A DNA stretch of 34,011 nucleotides from contig JAFGSZ010000043.1 of the NCBI GenBank assembly GCA_016934395.1, forward strand, positions 1 through 34,011. Direction: 5' to 3'. Shown in pieces: positions 8,494 through 18,000 of the stretch. The notes under the pieces are model-generated. The model saw only the letters and a program-made list of their open reading frames with translations. It was not told where the DNA came from and ran no database searches. The position numbers and the translations under genes were made by a program. Source of the DNA: Bacteroidales bacterium. GTDB taxonomy: Bacteria > Bacteroidota > Bacteroidia > Bacteroidales > UBA10428. The stretch's first letter is position 1. The number at the start of each line of letters is the position of its first letter.

Positions 8494-9426
8494 CTATGGT
8501 TCAGATATACTGAGACGGGCATTTTTTATGCTGGCGTTCAGCTCAAAACCAATTAAGAGGGTAAGGGCATTAAAATTCATCCATAGCATAAGGGCAATTA
8601 AAGCACCTATGGAACCGAAAAACCTGTTAAATTGTGCGAAATGATTTACAAAATATGAAAAGCCCACAGATGCAACTATTGTAAGAATAGTGGCCAGAGT
8701 AGACCCGGCAGACATAAATTTCCACTGTGTTTTTCTTAGAGGAGTAAGGTAATATAAAAATGAAATCGAAAGAAAAGTGATTCCAATTATAATTATCCAC
8801 TTTCCGGTCATCAATAAATAATAGGTAATGTTCATTTTTAGTATCCCGAATTCAACAAGATTATTTAAAATAAACTGACTAAAAAACATCAGGACGATGG
8901 CAAAAGTGGCAAGAAACAACAAAATAAAAACCAGTAAAATTGCAACCATCCGCTGCTTATGCCAAGGTCTTGTTTCGATAGAATGATAGGTTGCATTAAA
9001 TGCTTCGATCATGCCGTTAACACCTTTCTGTGCAAAAAACAAGGCCACAAGCAGTCCAAAAACCTGCAATCCGCTGCGCTTTTCAAATAATTCAGTTACA
9101 AGTGTCTCAATAGCGATGTATGAATTTTCAGGGATAATATCATACAGTACCTCAAGAAGAATATTCTGAAAATTACTGATGGGGATATAAGGAATCATCA
9201 TTAACAGAAAAATAATTGCCGGGCCCATAGCCAGAAGGAAATTAAAAGCTACAGATGTAGCTCTTGTGTTTAATGATCCTTTTTGAAGGCCGCGGAAAAA
9301 AAACCAGGTAACATCGTAAATAGGTACACCTTCAAAACCAATAAAGGACACTGTTTTCAGCTTACGCCCCAGCTTGTGAATACGGTTATTAAATAATTTA
9401 TACGTTCGCTCTGAATGTTCTTCCAT
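8494..9426 (-). CDS. YihY/BrkB-family inner-membrane protein
   Basis: 310-residue polytopic protein of the YihY (UPF0761, formerly mis-named RNase BN) family. Six helices are apparent at about 60-80, 120-137, 160-184, 208-228, 238-260 and 271-297, with the family pieces ATSVAFNFLLAMGPA (56-70), FNATYHSIETRPWHKQR (143-159) and FGSIGALIALMLWMNF (270-285). Members are widespread; the molecular role is unsettled and transport has been proposed. The start codon lies one base after the nadC stop, so the two are translationally close. The short soluble N-terminus (1-55) is polar and probably cytoplasmic. Confidence 0.88.
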   Translation of the reverse strand: MEEHSERTYKLFNNRIHKLGRKLKTVSFIGFEGVPIYDVTWFFFRGLQKGSLNTRATSVAFNFLLAMGPAIIFLLMMIPYIPISNFQNILLEVLYDIIPENSYIAIETLVTELFEKRSGLQVFGLLVALFFAQKGVNGMIEAFNATYHSIETRPWHKQRMVAILLVFILLFLATFAIVLMFFSQFILNNLVEFGILKMNITYYLLMTGKWIIIIGITFLSISFLYYLTPLRKTQWKFMSAGSTLATILTIVASVGFSYFVNHFAQFNRFFGSIGALIALMLWMNFNALTLLIGFELNASIKNARLSISEP

Positions 9427-9427
9427 A

Positions 9428-10276
9428 TTAAAAGTCTACTGCTTTAAGGCTCATGTCAAGACTCTTGATTTGATGAGTAAGGGCGCCGACTGAAATAAAA
9501 TCCACCCCACATTCTGCGTATTCACGGATGTTTTTTAATGTTATCCCACCTGATGATTCCACTTCATATTTGTGTTCTATAATATTTACTGCAAGTCTGG
9601 TTTGTTCCACACTAAAATTATCCAGCATGATCCTGTCAATTTTACCCACTTTAAGAATTTCGTTAACGTCGGCGATGCTTCGGGCTTCAATTTCAATGTC
9701 AAGTTTTTTACCTATTTTATTAAGATAATCATGAGTTTTATGAATGGCTTGTTCGATACCTCCGGCGAAATCGATATGATTATCCTTAATCATAATCATA
9801 TCAAAAAGGCCAACCCTGTGATTTTTTCCGCCCCCGATCCTCACGGCTTGTTTATCAAGTAAACGCATTCCGGGAGTGGTTTTACGGGTATCCAGTATCC
9901 GGGTTTTTAATCCTTCAAGTTCTTTAACATACCTATGGGTTTTGGTTGCAATCCCACTCATGCGTTGCATAATATTAAGTACCAGACGTTCTGCCTGTAA
10001 CAGGTAAAGCACTTTTCCGGTTACTGCAAAAGCAATTGAGCCATCGGAAACTTTCGCACCATCATCTAGAAAAACGTTAAGTGTAACGTCAGGATCGAGT
10101 TTTGTAAAAACTTTTTTTGCAACAAAAACACCCGCAAGTATACCTTGTTGTTTTACAATTAAATTTGCAGTGCCAATTCTGGATTCAGGTATACAGGCCT
10201 GGGAGGTAAAATCGCCTTCTCCAATATCTTCATGCAGCGCACTTTCAACAAAATCATCCAGAAATTTATTCCACAT
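9428..10276 (-). CDS. nadC: Quinolinate phosphoribosyltransferase (nicotinate-nucleotide pyrophosphorylase)
   Basis: Converts quinolinate and PRPP to nicotinate mononucleotide, CO2 and pyrophosphate in de novo NAD synthesis. The 282-residue length is standard. The N-terminal open-faced sandwich holds ALHEDIGEGDFTS (13-25). The barrel holds LNIMQRMSGIAT, the substrate-binding DTRKTTPGMR, the KNHRVGLFDMIMIKDNH stretch, IEIEARS, IMLDNFS, SSGGI and ISVGALTHQ, all expected. Its start overlaps the end of the DUF4783 gene by 11 bp, so translation is probably coupled. nadA and nadB are not in the window. Confidence 0.96.
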   Translation of the reverse strand: MWNKFLDDFVESALHEDIGEGDFTSQACIPESRIGTANLIVKQQGILAGVFVAKKVFTKLDPDVTLNVFLDDGAKVSDGSIAFAVTGKVLYLLQAERLVLNIMQRMSGIATKTHRYVKELEGLKTRILDTRKTTPGMRLLDKQAVRIGGGKNHRVGLFDMIMIKDNHIDFAGGIEQAIHKTHDYLNKIGKKLDIEIEARSIADVNEILKVGKIDRIMLDNFSVEQTRLAVNIIEHKYEVESSGGITLKNIREYAECGVDFISVGALTHQIKSLDMSLKAVDF

Positions 10277-10670
10277 TGTCTCCTTCTATTCTTAGTTGAT
10301 GGATATATAATTTATTATTTTGTGATTTTAATAATATGGTAACGCGAAAGTTACCTTTTGATGTTTTTAATTTACCAATAGCATATTTCGATGATTCTTT
10401 TCCTCCCTCATGCAATAATGTAAAACTATTTGGCACATGGGTTTGGAAAAAGTTTTTTAAAATGAGTTCAGCTTGTTCTTTACTGTAAATATCTTCTTTT
10501 GATAATAAAGTAAGTTCGATGCTACTGTTAAAATAAACAGCCAGTTCCTTAGCATTGCCGCTTTTAATTGCGCTTACTATATTTTCTGGTATATCATTTG
10601 ATATAGAATTTGCACCAAAACTAAATGCCAAAGCAACTAATAATATACTTATATTTCGAAAAGTTTTCAT
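10266..10670 (-). CDS. DUF4783 exported protein
   Basis: 134 residues with a signal peptide at about 1-20 (basic start, hydrophobic ILLVALAFSF, small residues before cleavage). The mature part (IPENIVSAIKSGNAKELAVYFN, then KEQAELILKNFFQTH and GNFRVTILLKSQNNKLYIHQLRIE) has the pattern of DUF4783, a Bacteroidota family that resembles the NTF2-like cone fold. No catalytic residues are known. It is the first gene of the operon with nadC, yihY and pdxH and overlaps nadC by 11 bp. Placement ahead of nadC is commonly seen in this phylum as far as I recall. Function unknown; a periplasmic binding role is possible. Confidence 0.82.
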   Translation of the reverse strand: MKTFRNISILLVALAFSFGANSISNDIPENIVSAIKSGNAKELAVYFNSSIELTLLSKEDIYSKEQAELILKNFFQTHVPNSFTLLHEGGKESSKYAIGKLKTSKGNFRVTILLKSQNNKLYIHQLRIEGDNVE

Positions 10671-10681
10671 TGTATTTCATT

Positions 10682-10689
10682 TAAGTTTG
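10682..10689 (+). promoter_or_regulatory. Possible -7 element for rlmH and the kinase gene
   Basis: TAAGTTTG matches TAnnTTTG exactly, 86 bp before the rlmH start, inside the 105-bp divergent gap. The distance is long and no -33 element was placed, so confidence is low. Confidence 0.3.
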
Positions 10690-10775
10690 CAATTTGACAC
10701 TACTCAAAAATTGATCCAACAATGAAAGATAATTAAATTACTGGGCTAAAATTAGGATTTATAATTAAAAATTCA

Positions 10776-11249
10776 ATGAAGATTACGTTAATAAATATTG
10801 GCAAAACAAACGAACAATTTCTTAGTGAGGGGATTAGCAAGTATGAAAAAAGAATTCAACATTATATTTCTTTTGAGATAATTTATTTATTTGAAAAAAA
10901 AAATGCAAAAGCCCGGGATGAAAAGGAACAAAAAGACCTTGAAGGGAAACAAATAATCAAATATATTGAAAAGGGCGATTATATTATATTGCTTGATGAA
11001 CATGGAAAGCAATATAGTTCAGTGGATTTTGCCGGCGCAGTTCAACACCAGCTTAACAAAGGCATAAAAAATCTGGTATTTATTATTGGAGGAGCATTTG
11101 GTTTCTCAGATGAGATTTATCGATTAGCACATGAAAAAATATCTTTGTCATTAATGACATTTTCTCACCAGTTAGTGCGGTTAATTTTTGTTGAACAGCT
11201 TTACAGGGCTTTCACAATTTTAAAAGGCGAACCTTATCATCATAAATAA
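10776..11249 (+). CDS. rlmH: 23S rRNA (pseudouridine1915-N3)-methyltransferase RlmH
   Basis: SPOUT-class SAM-dependent methylase acting on helix 69 of 23S rRNA in assembled 70S ribosomes. 157 residues, as usual. The SAM-binding trefoil knot is visible: ILLDEHGKQYSS (71-82), FIIGGAFGFSDE (102-113), and the C-terminal block FSHQLVRLIFVEQLYRAFTI (129-148) closing with the family's GEPYHHK tail (151-157). The catalytically important C-terminal Tyr-His is present. It is followed after 40 bp by the histidine kinase gene on the same strand and may share its transcript. Confidence 0.96.
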   Translation: MKITLINIGKTNEQFLSEGISKYEKRIQHYISFEIIYLFEKKNAKARDEKEQKDLEGKQIIKYIEKGDYIILLDEHGKQYSSVDFAGAVQHQLNKGIKNLVFIIGGAFGFSDEIYRLAHEKISLSLMTFSHQLVRLIFVEQLYRAFTILKGEPYHHK

Positions 11250-11289
11250 TATTAATAATAACTTTAATTTTTCTATTCAAAACACAGAT

Positions 11290-14200
11290 ATGAAATCTTT
11301 GAAATTTTTGGTTTTTACATTTCTTGCATTTCTAATATCATTTCTGATATCGTTTACATTGAACCGGACATTCTACGGAGAAAAGGATGTAGAGCAGTTT
11401 CAGAAAAAATTGGATGAAAAGTATATTCAACTTGATGCCCTTTCTGAACGTTTCTTTGAACCCATTAAGCCTGATTTTAATGAGAATCTGGAAAAGAAAG
11501 GATTTATTATTTTAAAATATTCAGATGACACTCTTAGCTATTGGTCGGATAATTCGGTATCTGTGCCAAAAGTTCACAACGATACAATATTCAGTAACCG
11601 GTTTGCTTTTTTTGGCAATAAATGGGTAATAGTTAAAGAATACAGCAAAGAAAATGACAGAATTATTGGGTTAATACCGGTTAAGATACAGAATCCTTAT
11701 CAGAATGAATTTCTTAGAAACAGGTTTTCGGAGAGTTTTAATCTTCCTGAATCTGCCGATATTCTCTTAGATGAAGATGATCAATCGTTTTCTTTATATG
11801 ACTGGGACAATGATTATATTTTTTCTATTCGGTTCAACGGGGCTACAAAACTGCAACTTTTTAAAGGGCAGTTAATTGCAGTATTTTTTTATGCGGGGAT
11901 TTTCTTTTTATTACTTTTTTTATATACCGCAATAGAAAGTATAACCCCGGGTACCAGAAAGAACCTTCTGATAATTGCAGTTGCCTTTCTGTTGGTATTC
12001 CTAAGGGTATTGCTGATACTTTTTTCATTTCCTGCATTTTTACATTCCCTGGAATTATTTAATCCGTTAATATATGCTTATTCCGCGGCAGTGCCTTCAT
12101 TAGGAGATTTGTTAATTAACAGTGTAATCTTGTTTTTTATCATTTTGCTTTGTAAGAAGCAATTTATTATTCGTGAAGATTTTTTATCCTCAAAAAAATC
12201 AATCGTCTTTCCCATAGTGTCTTTGCTTCTTGTTATTAGCACTGGTTTTTTCTTTTACATTTTTGATACATTCAGAAGTTTAATACTTGACTCAAGCATT
12301 TCATTTGAATTATACAAAGCTACAGAGCTATCTGTGTATTCCTTTCTGGCCCTTTTTATTGTTTTATTAAATTTTATATCACTGTTTTTACTTTTTGATA
12401 AGGTATACACCCTGGCTAAAACCTTTTACAAACTGGAGATAATTATATTGATTTTCACAACAATTCTGGCATTAGGGGTAGTAATATGTTATTTATTTGG
12501 ATTTAACATAGATTCAATAAGCATTCTGTTTTACTTTTTATTATTTATAATATTCGGGATTTTTAAACTCAAAAAAGAGAATGTATATGGATATTCCACG
12601 CTGGTGTTGCTGGGATTATTTTTGTCTGTATATACCATATATTTTATATCGTATAGCGTTCATCAGAAAAAACATCAGACTCAAAAAGTGCTTGCTGTAA
12701 ATCTTGCGAATGAACATGATCCAATTGCTGAATATTTGTTTGAGGAAATCAGCCGGGAACTGCAAAATGATTCCCTGATTATTGAAATGCTGACGGATTA
12801 CTCTTATACTATTGATGATATTTATGCCTATTTAAGAAAAAATTATTTTACAGGTTTTTGGAATAAATATAATATATCGCAAATTACGGTTTGTACCCCT
12901 AATGATAGTGTTTATATTCCCCCTCCCAATGAAGACGTGAGGCATTGTTATTCCTTTTTTGAGGATATTGCTCAACTAATGGGCGTTTTGTTACCAAATT
13001 CAAATTTCTATTATATGGATAATGCAAACGGGAGAATCAGTTATTTTGGAAAATTTGAGTTTAAAAAAGATACTAGCCAAAATGAAATAGCACTTTTTAT
13101 TGAACTTGACTCAAGATTGATTTCGCTTGATCCGGGATTTCCGGAATTGCTTCTGGATGAAAGACTTATGCGGGAAGCGGTTATTAAAGATTATTCGTAT
13201 GCCAAATACTATAAAAAGGAACTAATTGCACAGAACGGGGATTTTCATTATAGTCTTACCCCGGATATTTATGGAACATTTGATGAACCGTTTTCGGAAT
13301 TTGTTTTTAATAATTATGACCATATTATTTATAATGTTTCACCCGACAATATTATAATTATTAGCAGCAGGTCTGTCCGTATTTTTGACTACCTGATTTC
13401 ATTTTCATATATTTTTGTTTTTTACTATTTGTTGATTGCAGCTTATTTATTGCTGGTAAACCTGTCTTTTATAGAGAAAGGAATAGAATTTAATTTTAAG
13501 AATAAAATTCAATTTTCGATTATTACAATACTGCTCATCTCGCTCATATTAATTGGTGGAGGCACAATTTATTTTAGTATCCAGCAGTACCGGCAAAATC
13601 AATACAACAATTTATCTGAAAAAATGCAATCGGTTTATGTGGAATTAGAGCATAAACTTGCTTACGAGAAATCGCTTTCCCCATACTGGTCGGCAACGGG
13701 GTATGATAATTTAAACATGTTACTCATTAAATTTTCAAATGTTTTTTACACAGATATTAATTTATATACTGCTGACGGTGAATTACTGGCTACTTCAAGA
13801 GAAGAAATATTTAATATGGGATTACAGGGAAACAGAATGAATTATGAAGCATATATTAAAATCTCTGATGAACAACAAGCGCAATACGTACATAATGAAA
13901 AGATTGGAAATTTAAAATTCCTTTCCGGGTATGTCCCGTTTTTAAATTACGATAATAAATTATTAGCGTATCTAAACCTGCCCTATTTTACTAAGCATGC
14001 CCAGCTTCAGAAAGATTTGGCAGCCCTGGTTGTAGCCATTGTGAACATTTATATTCTTCTTATTTTATTAACGGTGGCTATTGCCATATTTATTTCCGAT
14101 GAAATTACAAAACCGTTACGGCTTATTCAGCAAAAATTTGCCGGAATAGAACTGGGTAAAAAATATGAACGGATAAACTATAAGGGAAAAGACGAAATTG

Positions 14201-14952
14201 GAAGCCTTGTGCGTGAGTACAACCGGATTGTTGTAGAACTCGAGCAAAGTGTTGAGCTATTAGCCAAATCTGAGCGTGAAAGCGCCTGGAGGGAAATGGC
14301 AAAACAAATAGCTCACGAGATTAAAAATCCGCTTACGCCCATGAAATTAAGTGTTCAGCATTTAAGAAGGTCATGGAATGATAAATCGGAAAATTACACG
14401 GAATATCTCGAAAGGGTTACTGCCACACTAATTGAACAGATTGATAATCTTTCTACAATTGCTTCCGAGTTCTCAAATTTTGCCAAGATGCCAAAAGCCA
14501 ATTTACAAAAGGTTAATCTTGTTGATAAGATTAATAGTTCGGTTCAGCTTTTTTCAAATACAAAAAACATTTCCATTAAAACCGATTTTCATGGAATAGA
14601 GACTCTTAATATTTATGCCGATAAAGAACAACTTTTAAGGGTATTTAATAATTTGCTTAAAAATGCTATTCAGTCAATACCAGAGCATAAACAAGGAAAG
14701 CTTATGGTAGAACTTAATTTAGCGGATAATCGTGCAATAATTAAAATTGCTGATAATGGTAAGGGTATTCCGGAAGATCAACAGGACAAATTATTTATGC
14801 CAAGTTTTACTACCAAGTCCAGTGGGATGGGCTTGGGTTTAGCCATTTCAAAGAATATTATCCAAAATATTAAAGGTTCGATAACATTTGAAACCATTGT
14901 TGGTAAGGGAACTACATTTATTATTGATTTGCCAGTTTATAACCAGGAATAA
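11290..14952 (+). CDS. Large NtrY-type membrane sensor histidine kinase, orphan
   Basis: 1220-residue sensor kinase. Predicted layout: helix 5-23; extracytoplasmic region to about 195; about eight helices between 197 and 452; a second extracytoplasmic region to about 700; helices near 701-725 and 741-763; a CACHE-like extracytoplasmic region 765-905; helix 910-935; HAMP 936-990; HisKA with phospho-acceptor His1009 in QIAHEIKNPLTPMKLSVQHL; and HATPase with N-box Asn1125, G1 box DNGKG (1155-1159) and G2 box GMGLGLA (1179-1185). The H-box is of NtrY/PAS-kinase type, so autophosphorylation competence is expected. There is no PAS domain before HisKA and no response regulator gene nearby, so the partner must be elsewhere. 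It follows rlmH by 40 bp. Signal unknown; the polytopic N-terminal part is unusual for NtrY relatives. Confidence 0.92.
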   Translation: MKSLKFLVFTFLAFLISFLISFTLNRTFYGEKDVEQFQKKLDEKYIQLDALSERFFEPIKPDFNENLEKKGFIILKYSDDTLSYWSDNSVSVPKVHNDTIFSNRFAFFGNKWVIVKEYSKENDRIIGLIPVKIQNPYQNEFLRNRFSESFNLPESADILLDEDDQSFSLYDWDNDYIFSIRFNGATKLQLFKGQLIAVFFYAGIFFLLLFLYTAIESITPGTRKNLLIIAVAFLLVFLRVLLILFSFPAFLHSLELFNPLIYAYSAAVPSLGDLLINSVILFFIILLCKKQFIIREDFLSSKKSIVFPIVSLLLVISTGFFFYIFDTFRSLILDSSISFELYKATELSVYSFLALFIVLLNFISLFLLFDKVYTLAKTFYKLEIIILIFTTILALGVVICYLFGFNIDSISILFYFLLFIIFGIFKLKKENVYGYSTLVLLGLFLSVYTIYFISYSVHQKKHQTQKVLAVNLANEHDPIAEYLFEEISRELQNDSLIIEMLTDYSYTIDDIYAYLRKNYFTGFWNKYNISQITVCTPNDSVYIPPPNEDVRHCYSFFEDIAQLMGVLLPNSNFYYMDNANGRISYFGKFEFKKDTSQNEIALFIELDSRLISLDPGFPELLLDERLMREAVIKDYSYAKYYKKELIAQNGDFHYSLTPDIYGTFDEPFSEFVFNNYDHIIYNVSPDNIIIISSRSVRIFDYLISFSYIFVFYYLLIAAYLLLVNLSFIEKGIEFNFKNKIQFSIITILLISLILIGGGTIYFSIQQYRQNQYNNLSEKMQSVYVELEHKLAYEKSLSPYWSATGYDNLNMLLIKFSNVFYTDINLYTADGELLATSREEIFNMGLQGNRMNYEAYIKISDEQQAQYVHNEKIGNLKFLSGYVPFLNYDNKLLAYLNLPYFTKHAQLQKDLAALVVAIVNIYILLILLTVAIAIFISDEITKPLRLIQQKFAGIELGKKYERINYKGKDEIGSLVREYNRIVVELEQSVELLAKSERESAWREMAKQIAHEIKNPLTPMKLSVQHLRRSWNDKSENYTEYLERVTATLIEQIDNLSTIASEFSNFAKMPKANLQKVNLVDKINSSVQLFSNTKNISIKTDFHGIETLNIYADKEQLLRVFNNLLKNAIQSIPEHKQGKLMVELNLADNRAIIKIADNGKGIPEDQQDKLFMPSFTTKSSGMGLGLAISKNIIQNIKGSITFETIVGKGTTFIIDLPVYNQE

Positions 14953-15043
14953 TTGACCTAAATCTTTTTAGAAAATTAAGAGTCAATTGTAAAGATTTAC
15001 TGTTTGTTAAAATGTTTTTACTTTACAGGTGTAAATATTTTTT

Positions 15044-15051
15044 TATATTTG
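15044..15051 (+). promoter_or_regulatory. Bacteroidota -7 element ahead of the surface-protein operon
   Basis: TATATTTG matches TAnnTTTG exactly, 30 bp before the TTG start at 15082, within the 129-bp gap after the kinase gene. It would give a leader of roughly 20-26 nt. The -33 element is not clear (TTTAC near 15022). Confidence 0.45.
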
Positions 15052-15081
15052 ATTCAGATAATAACTAAAATACCCTGTTGA

Positions 15082-18000
15082 TTGAGGAAAAGTAGTCTCA
15101 TACTGTTACTTTGCTTAGTATCTTCTATTCTAAATGCCCAGCTTATTATAAACGGTATTGTAAATCAGTATCTGGCTGTGGATTCTGTTGTAAATGGGGG
15201 CGATGCTGTGTTTCTACCTTCAACCGATGGACTTAGTAATTTTAGTGCTGAAGACAAAGTACTGTTGATCCAGATGACAGGATATACCCTTGCTAATCCT
15301 CCCGATTGGCAATTAAATCCCGGAAACCGTGGACTTCCTAATAGCGTGGGTAAATATGAATTTCTTGTAATTGAATCCATTGATGCTGGTCAACAGAAAA
15401 TAACATTTACCGCCAATTTTATTAATTCGTATAAAAACGGTGAAAAATTTCAACTGGTAAAAATTATAGAATCCGAATATGCCACGGTGAGTGGTGGAGA
15501 ACTTAAAGCAAAAGAATGGGATGGAACTACCGGTGGGATTGTAGCGCTGGTTGTGTATAAAAAACTTACTTTAAATTCCGGGATTAATGTAAGCAGCCAG
15601 GGTTTTTTAGGAGCCAATCCATTGGCAGATTATACAGGAGGATGCCGGATACAGCCCGGAGGTCTTGATATCATGTATTTTAGGTTCGATCAGCTGAACA
15701 GAGCGGGTATAAAAGGCGAGGGTATAATTAATGCAGATTTTGATCATCCCTACGGTGCCGGAAGAAACCATAATGGCGGCGGAGGAGGTAACGGATTATA
15801 TGCCGGTGGTGGCGGAGGTAGTAATTTCGGAGTTGGGGGATATGGTGGAATTCAATCCTGCAGTGAATTGTTGCAGGCATCCGGAGGATTTAATTATACT
15901 GAAACCAACTTTTATAAAGTAGCAGCCGGCAGTAATTCTGTGATTATGGGTGGCGGTGGCGGATCAAGTACAGAAAATTCAGGACTTTCAAGGTTAGGAA
16001 ACAAAGGTGGAGATGGCGGAGGGATTGTATTTATTATAACCGATACTCTGGTAAGTGCTTCTTCTTCTATAAAAGCTGACGGCCAAAATGTAACCGGAAC
16101 CGCAACCGCCGGGGGCAGTGGCGGTGGTGGAGGCGGATCTATAATTCTGGATGTAAACACGTATATCGGCAGTCTGAGTTTATCTGCAAAAGGAGGAAAT
16201 GGCGGGGCAACCGGACCGGATTGTGCGGGTTCCGGTGGTGGTGGTGGTGGTGGTGTTATACTCTACACCGGAACTACTGCTCCTCCTGCTACCATTACGC
16301 TTTCAGGAGGAACAGTAGGAGCAGTGGGAAGCGGATGCGGTTTGTATACAGGCTCAAGTGGAAATGCAGGAGGCTCAGGAGATTCTGCAACGATTGTGTT
16401 GAATGGTTTTTTATTCAATATTATTGAAGGGATAGATACGGTTTGCGAAGGGCTTTCGCCAAATACTGTTTCCGGAAGTATTCCTAAAGGAGGTAATGGT
16501 TCTTTTTCATACCAATGGCAAAAAAGAGGCATTTCTGAAAGCAGTTGGACAAATGTGGGAACATTGCAGGATTCACTTTACTATTCCCCGGGGCCTTTAA
16601 ACGAAACAACCTATTTCAGAAGATATGTTACAGGAACTGTAGTTTCTGTTTTACAAACCGATACCAGCAAAACAGTTGAAATTTTTGTATATCCCAAAAT
16701 TGCAAATAACGAATTGTATGTTACCGATACCATTTGTATGCTGGAAACCCCGGGCCTGCTTACGGGGGGAGCTGTTTCGGGTGGCGGAGGTGCCGGAAGT
16801 TATGAGTATACTTGGGAACGTTCAACAAATCAGATGGCATGGATGCAGGTTTCTGCAAGCGATTCCTATACTGAGGGAAATTTATCAATAAATCAGTATT
16901 ACAGAAGAATTGTTACTTCAACCATTTATTGTACAGATACCAGTGAAATTGATACAATAACAGTTCTAAGTTTCATTTCCAATAACAATTTTATAACATT
17001 TGACACTACAATCTGCTATAATCTGGATGCCGGAACCCTTTCTCCTGAAAATGTTTCGGGAGGAGATGGAACATATTCTTACCAGTGGTTGTCAAGATCA
17101 AATTCGGGAGCCTGGAGTTCCATTGCCTCTACAGATGTAGCAGCTTATTCTCCAGGGATATTAACGGATTCCACCCATTATAGGCGAATCGTTTTTTCGG
17201 GAAATGATAATGCATGTATTGATACTTCCGGAACCAAAAGCGTATTTGTCCTTCCCGCGATAAGCGGAAATACATTAATATCAGATTCTACACTCTATTG
17301 TTATCAGGATACTCCCGGGATTATTACCGGTGAACCCGGATTGGCAGGCGGAGATGGTTCCTTTGAGTACATTTGGTTTAAAAAGCAAAGTTACGGTGAT
17401 TTTGAAATTATTAGCGGAGCGATTGGTTTTGATTATTCACCTATAGGTGCATATACAGATACTACAACTTTCAGGCGCAGGGTAATTTCTGGTGATTATG
17501 ATGCTTGCATTGACGAAAGTAATGAGCTTGTTATTAAAGTAATACCCGAAATAACTAATACTTTGTTGTCTACAGAACAAAGCATTTGTGAAAATTCCAT
17601 ACCACAACCTTTAACTGAAAATGAACCTTCAGGAGGTGCAGGGCCCGGGAGTTATAGTTACGAATGGCAATACAGGGAAACAGGCAGCGCTTTATGGCAG
17701 TCCGCATCAGGCACTAATTTTCAACAAAGTTATTCACCGGGACCTCTGACAGATTCAACCTATTACAGGCGACAGGTTTCTTCTGAGATTTGTTCTAAAA
17801 CAAGTAATCCGGTTCTGATAGAAGTTTTTCCTTCTATACAAAATAATTTGGTTCTTGGAGGTTCCCTGCAATATACATGTTTTAATACCAGCCGAGCTTT
17901 ATCCGGAACAACTCCTGCCGGAGGCCAGCCGGGAGACAATCCAAGATACCTTTGGGAAAAATCCTTAGATGGAAATACTTGGCAGGATGGAGCGGGTGCA

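Noticed and set aside
15912-16532. Pro-rich and Trp-rich open frames in other frames of the glycine-rich segment
   Set aside because: They are mirror images of GGN codon runs in the secreted protein; the low-complexity translation and lack of start context show they are not genes.
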